Shown here piece by piece: positions 34,495 through 47,802 of a stretch of 64,000 nt of DNA. The position numbers were made by a program, and so were the translations under genes. The notes below the pieces were generated by a model, which did no database searches, was not told the origin of the DNA, and worked only from the letters and a program-made list of their open reading frames with translations. The stretch covers positions 79,501 to 143,500 of the forward strand of contig NC_083519.1 of the NCBI RefSeq assembly GCF_032362555.1, read 5' to 3'. Every line of letters begins with the position of its first letter. The stretch's first letter is position 1. The stretch is from Amyelois transitella. Taxonomy: Eukaryota > Arthropoda > Insecta > Lepidoptera > Pyralidae.

Positions 34495-34620
34495 AGGCAC
34501 CTCACGTCGCCTCTCGTAAAACGGAATGGTTCATCCAATTACAGGGCGAAAGGCAATCTGCCTCCTCATAAGGGATAATTATCCTAACCTTAGCTGTAAA
34601 CCACCGAGGCTACAGAAGTA
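34495..34620. repeat. Possible dispersed repeat (CTCACGTCGCCTCTCG)
   Basis: A block of distinctive composition with CACCTCACGTCGCCTCTCG, CAATCTGCCTCCTCATAAGG and ACCACCGAGGCTAC. It has the look of a moth interspersed repeat, but no second copy exists in the window to prove it. Confidence 0.25.
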
Positions 34621-34667
34621 AAGGTGCAATATTTCAAGTTCAGTGCATTTATTTATCACAATAAATA

Positions 34668-34782
34668 GTGCCGTGTGCCGGCACCAATACAAAAAGAATA
34701 GGACCACTCCATCTCTTTCCCATGGATGTCGTAAAAGGCGACTGAGGGATAGGCTTACAAACGTGGGATTCTTTTTTTGGAA
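34668..34782 (+). repeat. Family A repeat, 5' fragment
   Basis: GTGTGCCGGCACCAATACAA, GAATAGGACCACTCCATCTC, TTTCCCATGGATGTCGTAAA and GCGACTGAGGGATAGGC match the 5' half of family A. The copy stops after GGGATTCTTTTTTTGG, so the 3' half is missing. Confidence 0.6.
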
Positions 34783-37131
34783 ATGAGCAGCATCATTAAA
34801 TTTTGTCTTTTATGTGTATTATAGATGTATTGATTACGAATTTTAAGAATCTCTCAAGTATGTATGTTCAATGGGAAAAAGCATTAAAACGCAGGTTTGT
34901 GAGAAACTACCCAAAGACATGTTTGCTTGTCGTCATAGAGATTTATATTTTGCATACACAGAGCATAAGGTACTTTTAGTGCGGACAAAGCCACTGGCGA
35001 AAGCTAGTAAAGCACATGTCATACATGACAATCAGCTTTAACTTTGAAATAAGCCTAGCCTCTGTACCATCTCCATTCCACAACAGTCGACTGGTAACGG
35101 CCGAAGCTGACGCGCTAAATAAAACCGCCCCTTCGGCCTAACTGGTTCATAATTCTCGGAGCGGGTCTGACCTCGCGGGGCGACCAAACTCCGGAGGCTG
35201 AGGATTCATGTTGTTTGTAACAATGGTAATTATTACGGGATTTGGAATTTCGCTTACACACTTTTAAGTTTACAACTAGCTTTTGCTTAAGGTTTTCTTG
35301 CTTAATATTTTTTTATAAGCGCATGCGCATCGGTACCAAAGAAATACCAATTTTATACAAGTGTGGTTACAGATGTAAGTCAAAACTTAAAAGCAAACTT
35401 TTATAGATGTATGTATATTTTAACCCGTATAGTATTACTTTACGGGTTAAATTATACAGACTGAGATGACCTTTAAGTAATTTCAAGATGGAGTATATCC
35501 CGATAAAATTTAAAGTTAAATAGACAAACAATACAAGAAGATAACAAATTTATAAAAACAAAAAGGTTTCAACGCGTAGGAACTTTGGACAACAACAACG
35601 TTTTTATATGACACTGTGTATAATGTAAAGGTTTTACATATTACGACCCGTAAAAAGGTGGAGTAATAATTTTAAGAATTTTTAATTACTTCAACTCGTA
35701 AACATGGTGAAGTGCACTTCATATTTTTTTGTGTAAATTAAAATATGAAACGGGACAAAGAACCGTCCTAGTGTCGCCGTAACCCGGGAGCCTTTGTTCA
35801 GAAGTGGGATATTAAATTAAGGTATTAGAGGTGTTTCTGCAGGGCCTGGCCGCGGCGGGGAAAGGGTCCGAATAACACATCAAATGTGAGCCTCGCCGAG
35901 CGGGTCATTATGCCGGCGCACGGCTGGCTTCCAAGTACTATCTTAGTGATTTAATTTCTCGCACCCACCAGAGTTGCTGTAGTTTGGGAGTATGCAAATT
36001 TAAATCTTTTGCTTTGGTGTTAGGTGGGTGAGAGTGGCAAACATTTGCGGAGATGTGTCCGGGGTGAGCGGACTGTTATTGACAGTTGTACAGGAAGTTC
36101 AGTGTTACTGATATGTTTTTCATCCAGAATTTTATTTAAGGAAAGAAAAATTGATAAAGGGTATGAAAAACGAGACGTTAAAAAAAAACCAATTACACAC
36201 AAACGATGATACAAATAATGTTAATAGAATCTGTGACACTGTTGCTTTGTGTATTTCGATACAAGAAAGCACCAGCTATGACGACGTCTCAAAACATTTC
36301 TGTTAAGCAACTGCGATACTCACTATTAGAATTATTTTAGACTTACTTATTGCAACAATAATAGTAAAATTTTGTACAGCTTTCTCCCCGATAGATAATG
36401 TGGTATCTACATTTAATTCAAGTCTATGTTTTTCGTAAACAACTCGATGGGTACGTTTTGTTTGTGATGATCTCGAGTCCTTTATGTCTGGAGGGGAGCG
36501 TCCGGGATCACTGCTTAAGGTCGAAGTAATTCTAAATGTTCATTGACATTGTTTTGTTTGCTAGGAACAAGGACACGCCTGAGAGCATCAGAGTTAACTG
36601 TATGAAATAATTATTTTCATAAATTTACTTTACAAGTAGATATAATAGATGATAAGTTTTGCTTTAATACTTCTCTAACTTAAAAAATAATAGAACATCG
36701 ACATTCAATCAAAGTTATCAATAATTAATTATTTGAAACTGTTTTGTATTGATTTACTACACTGATAGAGTGGAGTCCTGAAACGTTATTGTTTAAGAAA
36801 AAAACACAACTTTGGCGTGAGCAAAACATGATATTTGTAGTGAAGTTAAAAGCCGTAACAGAGAGTAACTAGCTTCGAATCCAAACTCATTGACGTGATA
36901 GATGGATGACGAATGCCTTTCTCGGAGGCCTTTCTGTTATTGCGGCGTGGCGGACGAGAACACGGGCGGAGTCGGGCGCGGTAACTACCGCTATTCATGA
37001 GCTCGAGTCATTCATCATTATATATAAAGGAAGAAACTTATTGACTAATGAATACAGATATAATTTTAACTGACTCTGCAAGTGTTGCTATGTCTACGTG
37101 TATATACTCTTACTACTTTATATTTTTTTTT
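34783..37131. other. Intergenic region with GC-rich islands
   Basis: GC-rich islands at 35050-35250 (with ACTGGTTCATAATTCTCGG), 35760-36010 (with ATGCAAAT at 35992-35999) and 36930-37015. Two almost exactly complementary frames of 61 and 64 codons at 36020-36214 are typical of chance. No gene supported. Confidence 0.3.
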
Positions 37132-37360
37132 TACGGTACAAAACACACATATTGAGATAGCCTCGAAGTAATTTCGAGACTTTCTTACGAGATACTAACT
37201 CAACGATACTACATTTTATAATAAATACTTATATATAGATAAATATTCAAGACCCAGGCCAATCAGAAAAAGTTCTTTTCTCATCACGCCCTGGCCGGGA
37301 TTCGAACCCGGGACCTCCGGTGTCACAGACAAGCGTACTACCGCTGCGCCACAGAGGCCG
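37132..37360 (-). mobile_element. tRNA-derived SINE, full-length
   Basis: A complete copy with the tRNA-like head at 37360 (GGCCTCTGTGGCGCAGCGGT on the minus strand), B box, body and 3' end near 37132. It is nearly identical to the 9.1-kb copy in the head region. Confidence 0.75.
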
Positions 37361-38024
37361 TCTGAGGCTTTATATTTTGGATACAGAATTAGTTGACAAA
37401 ATAACTATTGTACTTCTTTTTGAAACGTTTCATTGTTAATAACCGAAGTATAAAATGTATTTAAGTTTTAAACTGTATCTTTGAAATCTTAAAAAAAAAA
37501 TTGGAATTAATACAATCTTTTATTTTGACGAAAAACGTCTTAATCTTAGGTTTATTCAGAATGCAGTGACTGAGATGATGTCCAACTGTTAACAGTTGAT
37601 ATAAATTAAACATGCAAAATATATAGCTTCAAGGTTTATTGACCTTGTTACCAATGATAATGAACTCAGAAATTAAATTCTTGTTTCGGAACCCAGGGCG
37701 CTGTTAGCGAGTTATAATGTCAGCCATTCATCCGGAGGCTTCATTAGTCGCGACCTCCATTCACTTCGCCTGGGTGCTGTGTGAGCTGTCTACGCATCAA
37801 TGGAAGGTCACAAAACCTAAAGCTAGGTTAACAATTTTACTGACTTCCAATATACCTTCGGGATCATCGCCAGGAGAAAAAATAAAGCTTCGAAAACAGG
37901 ATTGAAATATTGATTTTGTGTAATTGATTTAAACCTCAGGCTAAATTCGAAAATTAACTTTAACTCCTTGTTTTAATATATATACACTATGCCATATACT
38001 TCCTTACTAATATTAAAAAGAAAA
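37361..38024. other. Intergenic region, nothing certain
   Basis: AT-rich apart from a balanced-composition patch at 37690-37870 containing a 62-codon frame (starting MSAIHPEASLVA). It lacks splice or promoter context and is not called as a gene. Confidence 0.3.
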
Positions 38025-38165
38025 AATATTTGTATTTTTGGTTGTAATAAACTCAAAAACTACTGAACCGATTTTGAAGAAATTTGTCACAGAGAAATTC
38101 TTAAGTAGTAACACGATAGTTGAAAATTCCTATGGGAGCGAAGCCCCGCACATGAACTAGTTTAT
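38025..38165. repeat. Dispersed repeat fragment (GAGCGAAGCCCCGC end)
   Basis: AACTACTGAACCGATTTTGA followed about 80 bases later by GGGAGCGAAGCCCCGCAC, the pattern also seen at 545-680. An old transposon remnant. Confidence 0.45.
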
Positions 38166-38185
38166 GGATAAATAAAGGAATTGGT

Positions 38186-38312
38186 GCTACGACTACTCGT
38201 AGACTGCTACGACGTAGACATCGTTAACTGCTACGATGAAGCTTTTGTAGAGGGCGCTACGGTGTAGCCGATAATAAAAGATAATCAACGTAGGAGCTAC
38301 ACTATATTAGTC
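38186..38312. repeat. Third cluster of CTACGA motifs
   Basis: GTGCTACGACTACTCGTAG, CTGCTACGACGTAGAC, CTGCTACGATGAAGC, GCGCTACGGTGTAGCC and ACGTAGGAGCTAC follow each other in about 125 bases. The longest of the three clusters. Confidence 0.55.
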
Positions 38313-39007
38313 TAAAGCTTCTGTCCACCCCACCGGGAAAGTGATTTTATATACGTACGAGTATGACCTGAATATCGTTCTTACCGCCGCCTGTTTCCTG
38401 GAAGAGATGTAGTAGTTAATTGCATCACGTCGCATCGACCGCGGACTAGTTGATTAATTGGGTCACCAACTCACCGCGACCACCACGTATGATAGTTAAG
38501 TAGATAAATAGTTATATTTATTGTATTTAGAAGTTATTATGTTGTTAATGGATTTTTGAGAATTAAGATGTCGTATCTCGTATATAGACTTGTTTATAAC
38601 CGTAATCTTATTTCCATCATGCCATTCAGCTCGATGTGATCTTTTAATTATATTGAGAATGTTGGTTCTGTCTGCCCCGTGAAGGATAAATACGTGATAT
38701 ATGTATGCAACGTCACAGTTACATTTCCAAATTCCGAATACGAGTGGCCAGCGCGAAAATGGAACGAAAACTTTCCGTTGATATATTTGGTGTAAAAATG
38801 TCGGGCGCACGAGAAATATGGGTCAGAGATATTTATAGGGCGTTTCATCAATAGTAAATAGTGTTAGGTGTAATAAAAAGCGTTTCTTTGAATGTAGCCA
38901 AATAAATAAACGCGGCAATCCGGAGTGCCGATACAAGGCGCGGCGTGCGGCGGCTAGCCCGGGTACAGTCTGCCGCACAAATGTTTGTCAGTAACATGAT
39001 TTAACAC
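38313..39007. other. Intergenic region, no gene called
   Basis: Two overlapping minus-strand frames (104 and 67 codons at 38496-38851) share no recognised features. A GC-rich island lies at 38880-38990. Confidence 0.3.
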
Positions 39008-39140
39008 AATGGACAGGCAGAGACAAGGCTGTCAGTTTTGGAAAGACTCGAAGGCTACTTTTAGCAACATGGGTCGGCTATAAAAGCCTCTTTTTTATTG
39101 ACTTTTATGATCTGGTTGGTAAGAGAAGCGGCTGGCACTA
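39008..39140 (-). repeat. Divergent family A-like repeat
   Basis: GGACAGGCAGAGACAAGGCT, GGAAAGACTCGAAGGCTAC and GACTTTTATGATCTGG recall the GTAGACAGAGCC ... GACTTTTACAAGCTGG series of the 30.0-kb copy, but with many changes. An old copy or a related subfamily. Confidence 0.35.
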
Positions 39141-42100
39141 AGTATAAAGTAAAGTGAATATCAATGAACCTTGGGCCCGAAGCATAACGCCTAAATACCT
39201 ACTTTCATACAAGGCCATGTAATGAACAACAAAGAGTGGAAAGAAGACTGAGAAAGGTGAACAGGATGAGAGGGTGAGTGAGAAAGGTTGGAGGTGACGT
39301 AGCGGAGTGTACGGCGGCGCGGGCGGCGACGCGCGGCGGCTCCCGCGTAAATCACGGCACTCTTCGACAATTTATTTTTTGTAGCCGCTGGTGACACAGT
39401 CTAACTAAGTAGTAGTGAGCAAAGTACGCACATAAAAGGCGATTTTAAATTTAATATCATTCAATTTTTTTCTTTTAATTTTTATTGTGTACCAATGTGT
39501 GATTCAAGTTTCAATATTTACTTAACTGAACAATTGACATGTAATGACAATAAACATTATGTGGTTTTTATATATAAGACCCGCTCAAACACTATATTCA
39601 TCTATATTCCGCATGCATTTATATTCTCAGACAAGTAATATCTATTTAAATTAAAGAGAGAATTAATGAGTATCTTTTGGAGAGGCATCTTAGTCTTCAA
39701 GATCGAAGACTGCCTACCCAATATTGAAAATAAAAGCAAATAAAAGAGTAAAATTAAAAAAAAGACCTGTCTATATGGGAGAAGAATAAAACATTTTTAC
39801 AAAATTAATATACTTTTTAAAAGCTTTTATTTAGTTTGACTAGTATGTTAACAAATCTTTCAAGTATCACGTCTGCTAAACTTAATATTTGCTTATTTAT
39901 TTTAAGAAGCATATGACAAGATGGCTATCTGTCATAAGTAACTTGAAGTGAGACTATGTGTCGGTAGACTGTGTCCGCCCCGCTGACGGAACACAGCGGG
40001 CCGTTGAGCACACACTATCCGGAATGTCCACATTTGTTTAACTCCAAGCGACGCCGCGTTTGAATTAAGAACGGGTTTATTTGGGAACGGCAAAAAGTAT
40101 GCGTTTACACGAACACACACACCAAATGTATTTATTTATTGCTGCGCTTTATTCAGACAGGGAGAACTTGCTTTGGTTTGTTGACGAAGAAAAAAACAGC
40201 TTTGAAAAAAATCTGGTTTTTAATTTGGAGCGTATTTGGAAAAAATCGTTAATTATATTTTATAAACTGTATTAATGTGTGCGAACTGAAATGAATTAAT
40301 TTATATGATGTTTTGTTTTTTTTTGTTTGTTAAATATCAATATATGGTAAAAAAACCGTAACGAAATGAAACTTTGTGCCATAAAATTGGTCAAGCATGA
40401 CTCTTGAAGCAGCACAAGTTCTTTCTTTAAACTATTTTCAAAATTTATAGACATTAGCTGAAAGGCATAAATAAGACGTATGATGAGATATAGAAAGACT
40501 TTCTTATTAAAAAAACATTAACTAAGTATTTGATATTCGTAAGACATTAACAAATTAATTCAGGCAAAAGCAAAGCGACGCTTTCAAAATAACCCCCGTA
40601 TAATACGATGCAGTGTATTTAGGGCACAATGTAAATGGGTCGGTTAGCCGCCGCCGCAATAACTTGCCTCCTTCAAACTATGGCGCGCGTCAGCGATCAA
40701 ACGGTGATCTCGGCTTGTCGGGGGCGGCTGATCATTTCGGTTTGGAATAATGAGTCGTACAAGACTTGGATGTGATTACGTTGTTCTCTTTATCCTTCAT
40801 AGAAAAGCAGAAATCCGATTGCATTAAACCGTTTGATTCAATCTTAAAAATCGGTAATCTGTCTGACTTCAGTCCCTGTTACAGCTTACTCGTACTCGGT
40901 CAGGTGCGTTGGTTTTTTTGACTGACCTCCACACCACAACCTATAGGATATTGTGATACATCTGTACTGATAACACAGGATTATCAGATAAACGACCCGC
41001 CCGCTTTGTTGTCGTCTAAAGAGGAAAAAAATTTTTTTCAAAATTCTCGCGGCTAATGGTAATTATATTTTCACCTTTTGTGGTTATACTCTATTTCGTA
41101 TATAACATATTATATCCTGGAAGTGACGAAAACACGTAGAAAATACCAGCTGCTTTAGAAACGCCGCAAATAAAAACTTGCGCCGGGGTTGTTGAAAGAG
41201 TTTGATTGATTGACGGGACGGGTGGCCCAGGGCTCGCAAAATGAATAAATCGAAGTGTTTTGGGGGTCAGGCCAACCTTTCTCTATGCATCGATCATCGA
41301 ACGCAACCGAAAAACATTCCATTGATTATTTCGTAATATTGAAAGAAATATTTAACTTAAACTTATGACCAAGTTATGTACGCGTCAAATAGCCAACGTA
41401 TTGGACTGTATTAGAACAAGAAATTAATTTCTATAAATATCAGAAAGAACAAAAATATCGAGTTAATGCCAAAAATAGTAATGACAAAGTAATGTAACGA
41501 TATCGTGACTGAAGACGGACTTGGCCGCTCAATACACTACGTTGGTTTTGTGACGAAGGTGTAGGCTGCAAATAGAAGCGGCACAGTGGGTCCCGCGGCT
41601 GATTTACGAAGCAATCGGGAGCTCGCTTTGAAAAACTCCGCAATATCCCTCGCCCCCGCCCCCCGCACCCCCGCGGCTCACCCCCGCGCGCCCCGCGCAC
41701 ATTGTGTCGGCATTATTTATGTCAAGTTGATAGTGACGACAAATGCCTGCGGGAATGGAGACAATACGAAGTGCCGAATGTACCTATAGGGAGCACTAAC
41801 GTTAGCCCGCGGCTTCGGCGCGGGTGAGAGTTATCTTCGTTCGTTAGTTTCCAAAGAAAATGGAAAACGTTAGGTCGATCTGTGTAGGTACTACAAAGCA
41901 GGAATAGTTGTTATGACAAATGATGTTGTAATTTACGAATTATTAAATTCTCTCATCTACGTTTTGAGTATAAATTATAAAAAAAAACTTAAGATTCTTC
42001 TATATCTACATATATCTTATATATAAACTGAAATCTATGAATCTCAATTCGAAAGTTAGGTTAATTTAGGGATTAAGATTCAGTGATTATAGGAATTCGA

Positions 42101-43023
42101 GTTCTCTACACGATATAAAATGCGTGGGTGTATTACGTTAGGTATACATGTATAAACAAAGGGATAATCCACGGATGGGTAAGGTAACGATATTAAGATT
42201 GATAAAGGTTTAGGTCACTAGATCTTTGAGTATAAGATGATCTTGTTGGCTACGCTAGCAAAACATGCGATTGTTGAATGTGAAATAATCTAGTCTCACC
42301 ATGAAATTTTATGATTTATACTTAAGTTAATTTTTCAAAATCATGTTACCTAACACCACTATTAGGTTTTAGTTTTTCGAGTTATCACGTCGTCAGTGCA
42401 TGCAACTACATTTGTTTCAGCCAAAAGAAGATCAAAGTATTCTCTTATGAACCCCACAATAGCTTAAATGCCTTAGCTATCAAAGGTTTGAATATCCCGT
42501 CAATGTGAACAAGTATGCGACATCCCATCTGAGCGGTGTCGATCACTGCAGCTCCCGCCGCTATCATAATAGGATCGCGCGGACTTGACCGAGAACTGTT
42601 CGCTACATTTGCTCAAACATTACATCGTTTACAAACTCCATACATTCCTCTATCTGCCGCAAATGAACCTCTAATGCCACAAAATAAGGCGCTCGACACA
42701 CGCACCTCCTCGAGCGCGGCGCCCGCCACTCTGCCGCGGCATTATCGGCTATATCGTATGTCGGCAGCGCCGTCATTCGAATCCTTTCTGACGTGAACGA
42801 AAATGATATTTTTTCACATAACATCCACTTTTTTCGCCCAAATCTCCCGGTTTATCCCGTAGATTACGTTCATATTAAATTATTTGAGCGGGGAGAGCGC
42901 AATTTTTGTTTTGAAAATATTCACGGAGACCGTGTTTAACGCGAGAGTAAATTCTCATCTAGTCACTATTTGAGATGGCCTTAGATTTAAGCAAGAACGC
43001 ATGCAATTTGAAATCAAATTATT
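39141..43023. other. Intergenic region with GC-rich islands
   Basis: No gene. Islands at 39290-39350, 40610-40745 (with CCGCCGCCGCAATAACTTGC), 41150-41240, 41575-41830 (very CG-rich, with GCATTATTTATGTCAAG) and 42530-42790. The frames across them are open on both strands and are not called. Confidence 0.3.
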
Positions 43024-43140
43024 ACATACATACATAAAATCACGCCTCTTTCCCGGAGGGGTAGGCAGAGACTACCTCTTTCCACTTGCAACGATCTCTG
43101 CATACTTACTTCGCTTCATCCACATTCATAACATTCACAA
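43024..43140 (-). repeat. RTE LINE 3'-end fragment
   Basis: ACATACATACATAAAATCAC tail (reverse) followed by GCCTCTTTCCCGGAGGGGTA, GGCAGAGACTACCTC, CACTTGCAACGATCTC and TTCGCTTCATCCACATTC. Almost identical to the 49.84-kb copy. Confidence 0.65.
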
Positions 43141-44916
43141 CAAATTAATAAATAGAAATAATAGGGCCTCGCTTCCACCTTGCACAGTTCGAGATATTGA
43201 CAAATTCCCTCGATCAAAATAATTTATTAACATTCTAAGTTCAAAGAAAATATCAAATTAAAAATACATTTTAGCAAAAACATATCAATTGGTGTGTTTC
43301 AATGTCAAATTAATATTTGTGCAACTAAAAGGGGGGTTTTTCAACAGTGGGGGGAAACAATCACTTCATACAATTGAACGTGAAATGAAATCGTAAAATA
43401 TGGTTTCGTCTACAATTTGTCGTCGTTGAGTCGTTTTAGTGAACTTCATTTTATTATCGACTTCAATCCAATGTTACATTGCGCTGCTACTTACTTGGTA
43501 TTTTTACGTTTAAAATTGACAAGTAAGTGCTAGGTTTGGTCTGAAAATGAAGTTTTTTTCTCTTAATAAAATATAATTAAACATGTCTCTTGCGTTTAGT
43601 CTGTTTTCTAGTAACGGCGCTAGAAGAACATTCTGCCTGCAGACGGGGCAGTAGCCCGCTGGTTTTCAGTCGCTCGGTGACCACGGATCATTGTAACACG
43701 ATTCAAAACGTCCGAGATAAAATCAACGTACGTTAAATACCAGTATTATTTATAAGAAGTGTTTTCTGGCAATCGATGCGTGGAATTCCCAAACTCAAAC
43801 TCACTCAGACAAAAATACCGAGATAATGTTAAAAAAATCTCACAAAACGCACTACAAGATATGAGATCTGTTGTTAGTCTAATTTTTTTTAAACATTTAT
43901 TAAAAGACTGTATTCTAATGCATCTAACAATTGAGTGTAATCTTTGCAGGGGAACCTAACCCATAAAATAGGTCATAGTTGCACATTTAGTTGCCCCCAT
44001 ATTCCGGTTTCAAGACAATGTTTACCGTGTCGTAACTATGCGCAATTTAGCAGCGTAAAATTAGTTTACTTCTTTATCATCGCATTGTAAAGCAATTACT
44101 GCTAGCCGCGCCGCTCACCGCGCCGCTCGATGCACCGCTGTGCCCGCGACATTAATACCGCTATCACTAATGAGATCTTTGGAAATTAGCGGCATTCGCG
44201 TTCGATTGCGCGGCAATATCTGCGCGTACGTGACTGCGGCTTTGAGCACACTTTATGGGAGTAATGAGAAATTAAACCTTAGAAATTGCACCTGTTACAG
44301 AACATATTTGAAATGACTATTGAAGACCCCCAGTACTATATTGAGTTAATGTATAATATTGTACTACTTAATATCTTTACTTTGACCTAAGTTTATTGAT
44401 GGAAGCGTGACAAAATATGACATTTGATATTTTGTGGCGGCAGCCATCTTGGACCGATTTCTTAGATAGAATTATATAGATAGATTCGAGTAAAATTTTA
44501 AACAAAATCGGTTCATCGCTTCAAAATAACGTTGTTTTGTTTACTTACCGCTGCACATAATGATATTATTTTATTTGAAATATTGCCAATAACTATGAGT
44601 ATATGGACTCCAAGTAAGATCTGTAACAAATACCGTAGTTTCAACTGGCGCATCAGCGGTAAATGTACCGCGCAATTGTTCGCGTAGTGTCTGGTCACAC
44701 TAAATATCTCTACGAATACAAGCTATACAATGATCATCATCATTTAATTTCTTAATTTATTACAAAAAATTAAATAAGCATACAGAGGTCGCTGGAGAAA
44801 TCAATCGATAAATGAATAAACACAAAGATCCCTCCCGTTTAAGAATAAGATATAATTACTTAATTAGTTTTGTGAAGTCACGAATGTCACGATGAAAAGT
44901 CATTAATCACGTATCG
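43141..44916. other. Intergenic region, one GC-rich island
   Basis: A GC-rich island at 44095-44260 contains CATTAATACCGCTATCAC and GAAATTAGCGGCATTCG. The rest is AT-rich with no supportable gene. Confidence 0.3.
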
Positions 44917-45175
44917 TGTGGTTTCCGGCATTTTAGAATAGGACCACTCCATATCTTCCTCATGAATGTTGTAAAGGGCGACTAAGAAAAAGTCTAAGCA
45001 ACTTGGGATATTTCTTGTAGGCGATGGGATAGCAATGTGTCGCTATTTGAATCTCAATTCCATTCCATCAATAAGTCATACAGCTGAACGTGATCTTTCG
45101 GTATTTTAAAGACTGTTGGACTCTCTCTAATATCTACCCCTCAAGGGATATAGACGTGATTATATATGTACATAA
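44917..45175 (+). repeat. Family A dispersed repeat, near full-length
   Basis: CGTGTGGTTTCCGGCATTTT (with a deletion at CACCAATACAAA), AGAATAGGACCACTCCATAT, GCTATTTGAATCTCAATTCC, ACAGCTGAACGTGATC and ATAGACGTGATTATATATG. Plus orientation with a short tail. Confidence 0.65.
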
Positions 45176-45268
45176 GTTACAAAGATCCTATTACAAAGGC
45201 AATTACTTCGTCATTATTTTATGTTTCCAAATCCAATCTCCACGTCTCATCTCTAAATCTAGAATAAA

Positions 45269-45293
45269 ACGCACGTGTAAGTTACACGTGCGT
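45269..45293. promoter_or_regulatory. Near-perfect palindrome with two E-boxes
   Basis: ACGCACGTGTAA, a central G, then TTACACGTGCGT: 12-bp arms without mismatch. Each arm contains CACGTG (45272-45277 and 45285-45290), the palindromic E-box bound by bHLH and bHLH-PAS factors. Function is inferred only. Confidence 0.5.
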
Positions 45294-47370
45294 AGGAAGC
45301 CGAAATTCAACCTGCTCGTTCCTTTGAAAACATGAGAAAAATTGGGACCAAAAGCTAGTTCATCATAGAATTCGTGTCTAAGTAGAATCTATGGAAAGCA
45401 GAACATTAACGTTTCCGAAAAGATTTACGTAGAATCTCGCGATATAGCTCGTATGTGATGTGCCACCGGCTTGATTCCCGCGCAGTCATTATCGCGCGCC
45501 AATTTGCGCCCATTCAGCTCGATGACGACGCGCAGTCCAAAGCGAATTACTGCAATTCCACGCAAAAATATCCACTTGCATCGATACATAAAATTATATG
45601 CGCCATTTCGGTAATACCACCATTATATCGGACTTAATGAATACACATTACAATAAAAAGTCGAAAGAAATTCAAGATTCGAAAAGACATAAGGCAGAGA
45701 TCATTTCCCATTTCGAAAGGTAAATGAGAGTTTGTTTTGAAGACGCGGCGCGGGCAATAAAGACAAAAGGTGAAAGACATCGCGGGAATTGACAATGTCA
45801 GCTTTCCTGATCGGAGTTTTAAACTGAGAGATGCAAAATTACTTATATTTTTGTAGTCAAGTAAAAAGTTACCTAATCACAGGTTGGTTTCTTTGTAAAC
45901 TGTAGCGGTTATCCTAAAATCCGTTCATCTGTTCAATTGTAGCCCTTTTGTGAAAATTGCAATGGAGCTTGACCTAGGCTCCAAATACAAACTGAACGAA
46001 TAGGATAACTATTTGAACATCACTTTTATCAGTCTGGCACTAAATCAAAAGTTCCAACATTCGTTAATTTTGTCCGTTAATATTCAAGATTTTGATAAAA
46101 TACTTACGTGCCCTTGTATAAATCTTGTGCCATTAATGTGTCATACCTAGCGATGGCTAAATCGACTAATCCCCTCCGCCGGGGCGGGGCGGGCACCGAC
46201 GTACTTGCGCGATCAGCCCTGTAATTACAGGCGCGCCGCGACCCTTCCGGCACATAAATCGCGTCGCGCCGCGCCGCGCCGCAGGAGATAGCGACGCGAG
46301 CAAAAACCTTTCAGTGGTGCGATCAGGGCAACAAGGAAATGTAGCCACCACACTCTTCTGTTGTCTGTAAGCTCGGCGAGAAACTGGACTTCAATAAATC
46401 AAATCATAAAATAGACACTGCGCCACCTGTTATAAGTTGATATAAAAATCATGCAGATATTTTTCCATTTTATTTAAGAAACCCCGGCGTGAGTCGTGCG
46501 TTCATTGTCAATGTCAGTCTGTAATTACATTCTAAAAAAGTTTTACTAAAAATACAGCAACACGCAATTATCACGGGAAATCTTGACTGAAAAAGAATTG
46601 GGCCGTTTAGTAGCTTAACGAATGAGAAAATATGTTTTTCAAGAAAATATTTTGTTATTTTAATGAGCCTGTAACTATTCCGTAGAAGTAACAGTTCAGT
46701 TTAAAATATCTCCTGATTTCTCTGATCATTGGTTAACCCTAAAGGGCCACAAATAACTCATTTGGTTTGTCGTCGCATACTCGGGTTTAACATTTCTGCG
46801 ATTCTATAATTTTTAAATTTGATAATATATTTATAATTTAGCTCCGGCACCCTTCAGATTAATAATATGTTAGAAAATAAAAGGTTTTAATAAAAAAAAC
46901 TCGCAATCAAATTAGTCTAAATATATATTTCTTTTGATTTTTCCATATTTTTATTTAGTACCTAACCGAGTATCTAATTTTTATAACTGACGTCATGATA
47001 AACTCTAATTTTATATCAAAAGTGTTTCAGAAAGTTATGCTGACTTATCAGGTACAAGACAATTACTTGAATCATATTATTAAAACTAGTGACTCTTTCA
47101 AGCCTTAGATTAAAATCAGTAAATTATAAATTAACGATATTAATATCGCCGTATATTAATAACGACTAAATTAATTATAGATTCGATTAACTTAAGGGCC
47201 TATTCAATCAGTTTTAATGGTATAGTTAATTATTCAATTGTAATTAGATCAGCTTGCATATTCGATGGTTGTACATCAAGAATTCACTTTGCCTCGTCAA
47301 CAAGTTAAGCGGCCGTCGTTAGCTCAATGGTACACGTGCCAAACTATCAATGCGAATTATATTATTAGCC
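45294..47370. other. Intergenic region, no gene called
   Basis: GC-rich islands at 45450-45560 and 46165-46330 (the latter with repeated GCGCCGC units around 46265-46282). The 47310-47340 stretch (GTTAGCTCAATGGTACACG) looks like a tRNA A box but no B box or cloverleaf follows, so no tRNA is called. Confidence 0.3.
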
Positions 47371-47795
47371 GCTGAACGTGGTTTTCTTTTGAAGACTTTG
47401 TCTTCCCCGTAGGGGTGAAAGACATGATTTTATGTATGTATAGATATAAGATACTATAATATTTTTTTATTTTAATTAAAATATAAAAATGTAATTTTTT
47501 TATTTCATACATATAGTCACGTCATTATCCCTTGCGGGGTAGACAGAGCCAACAGCCTAGAAAATACTGGTAGGACACATTCTGCTGTTTGGCTTAATTA
47601 TTGAATTGAGTTTCAAATGGTTGCTAGTTCATCGCCAAAATGAAGAATACCACGTCTTAAAATTTCAGGGGACAGCCTTATAAATTTGGGATTTTTATTT
47701 TAGACGATGGACTAACAATCTGTCATCAAATGAATCCCAATTCCGTTCTCTACAACCTCAATTCCATCATCACGCCTCCCTGGTGAACGTTCTCT
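47371..47795. repeat. Group of family A fragments in opposite orientations
   Basis: A plus-oriented 3' end (47371-47441, ending GATTTTATGTATGTAT) is followed by a minus-oriented partial copy (47506-47665, starting CATACATATAGTCACG). A second plus-oriented middle piece follows (about 47690-47795). This suggests repeated insertion into the same spot or rearrangement. Confidence 0.5.
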
Positions 47796-47802
47796 TCGAG
47801 TT

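Noticed and set aside
38496..38851. Overlapping minus-strand frames of 104 and 67 codons
   Set aside because: Two different frames over the same bases with no motifs or splice signals.
47310..47345. Possible tRNA A box (GTTAGCTCAATGGTACACG)
   Set aside because: No B box, cloverleaf or acceptor stem follows within tRNA distance.
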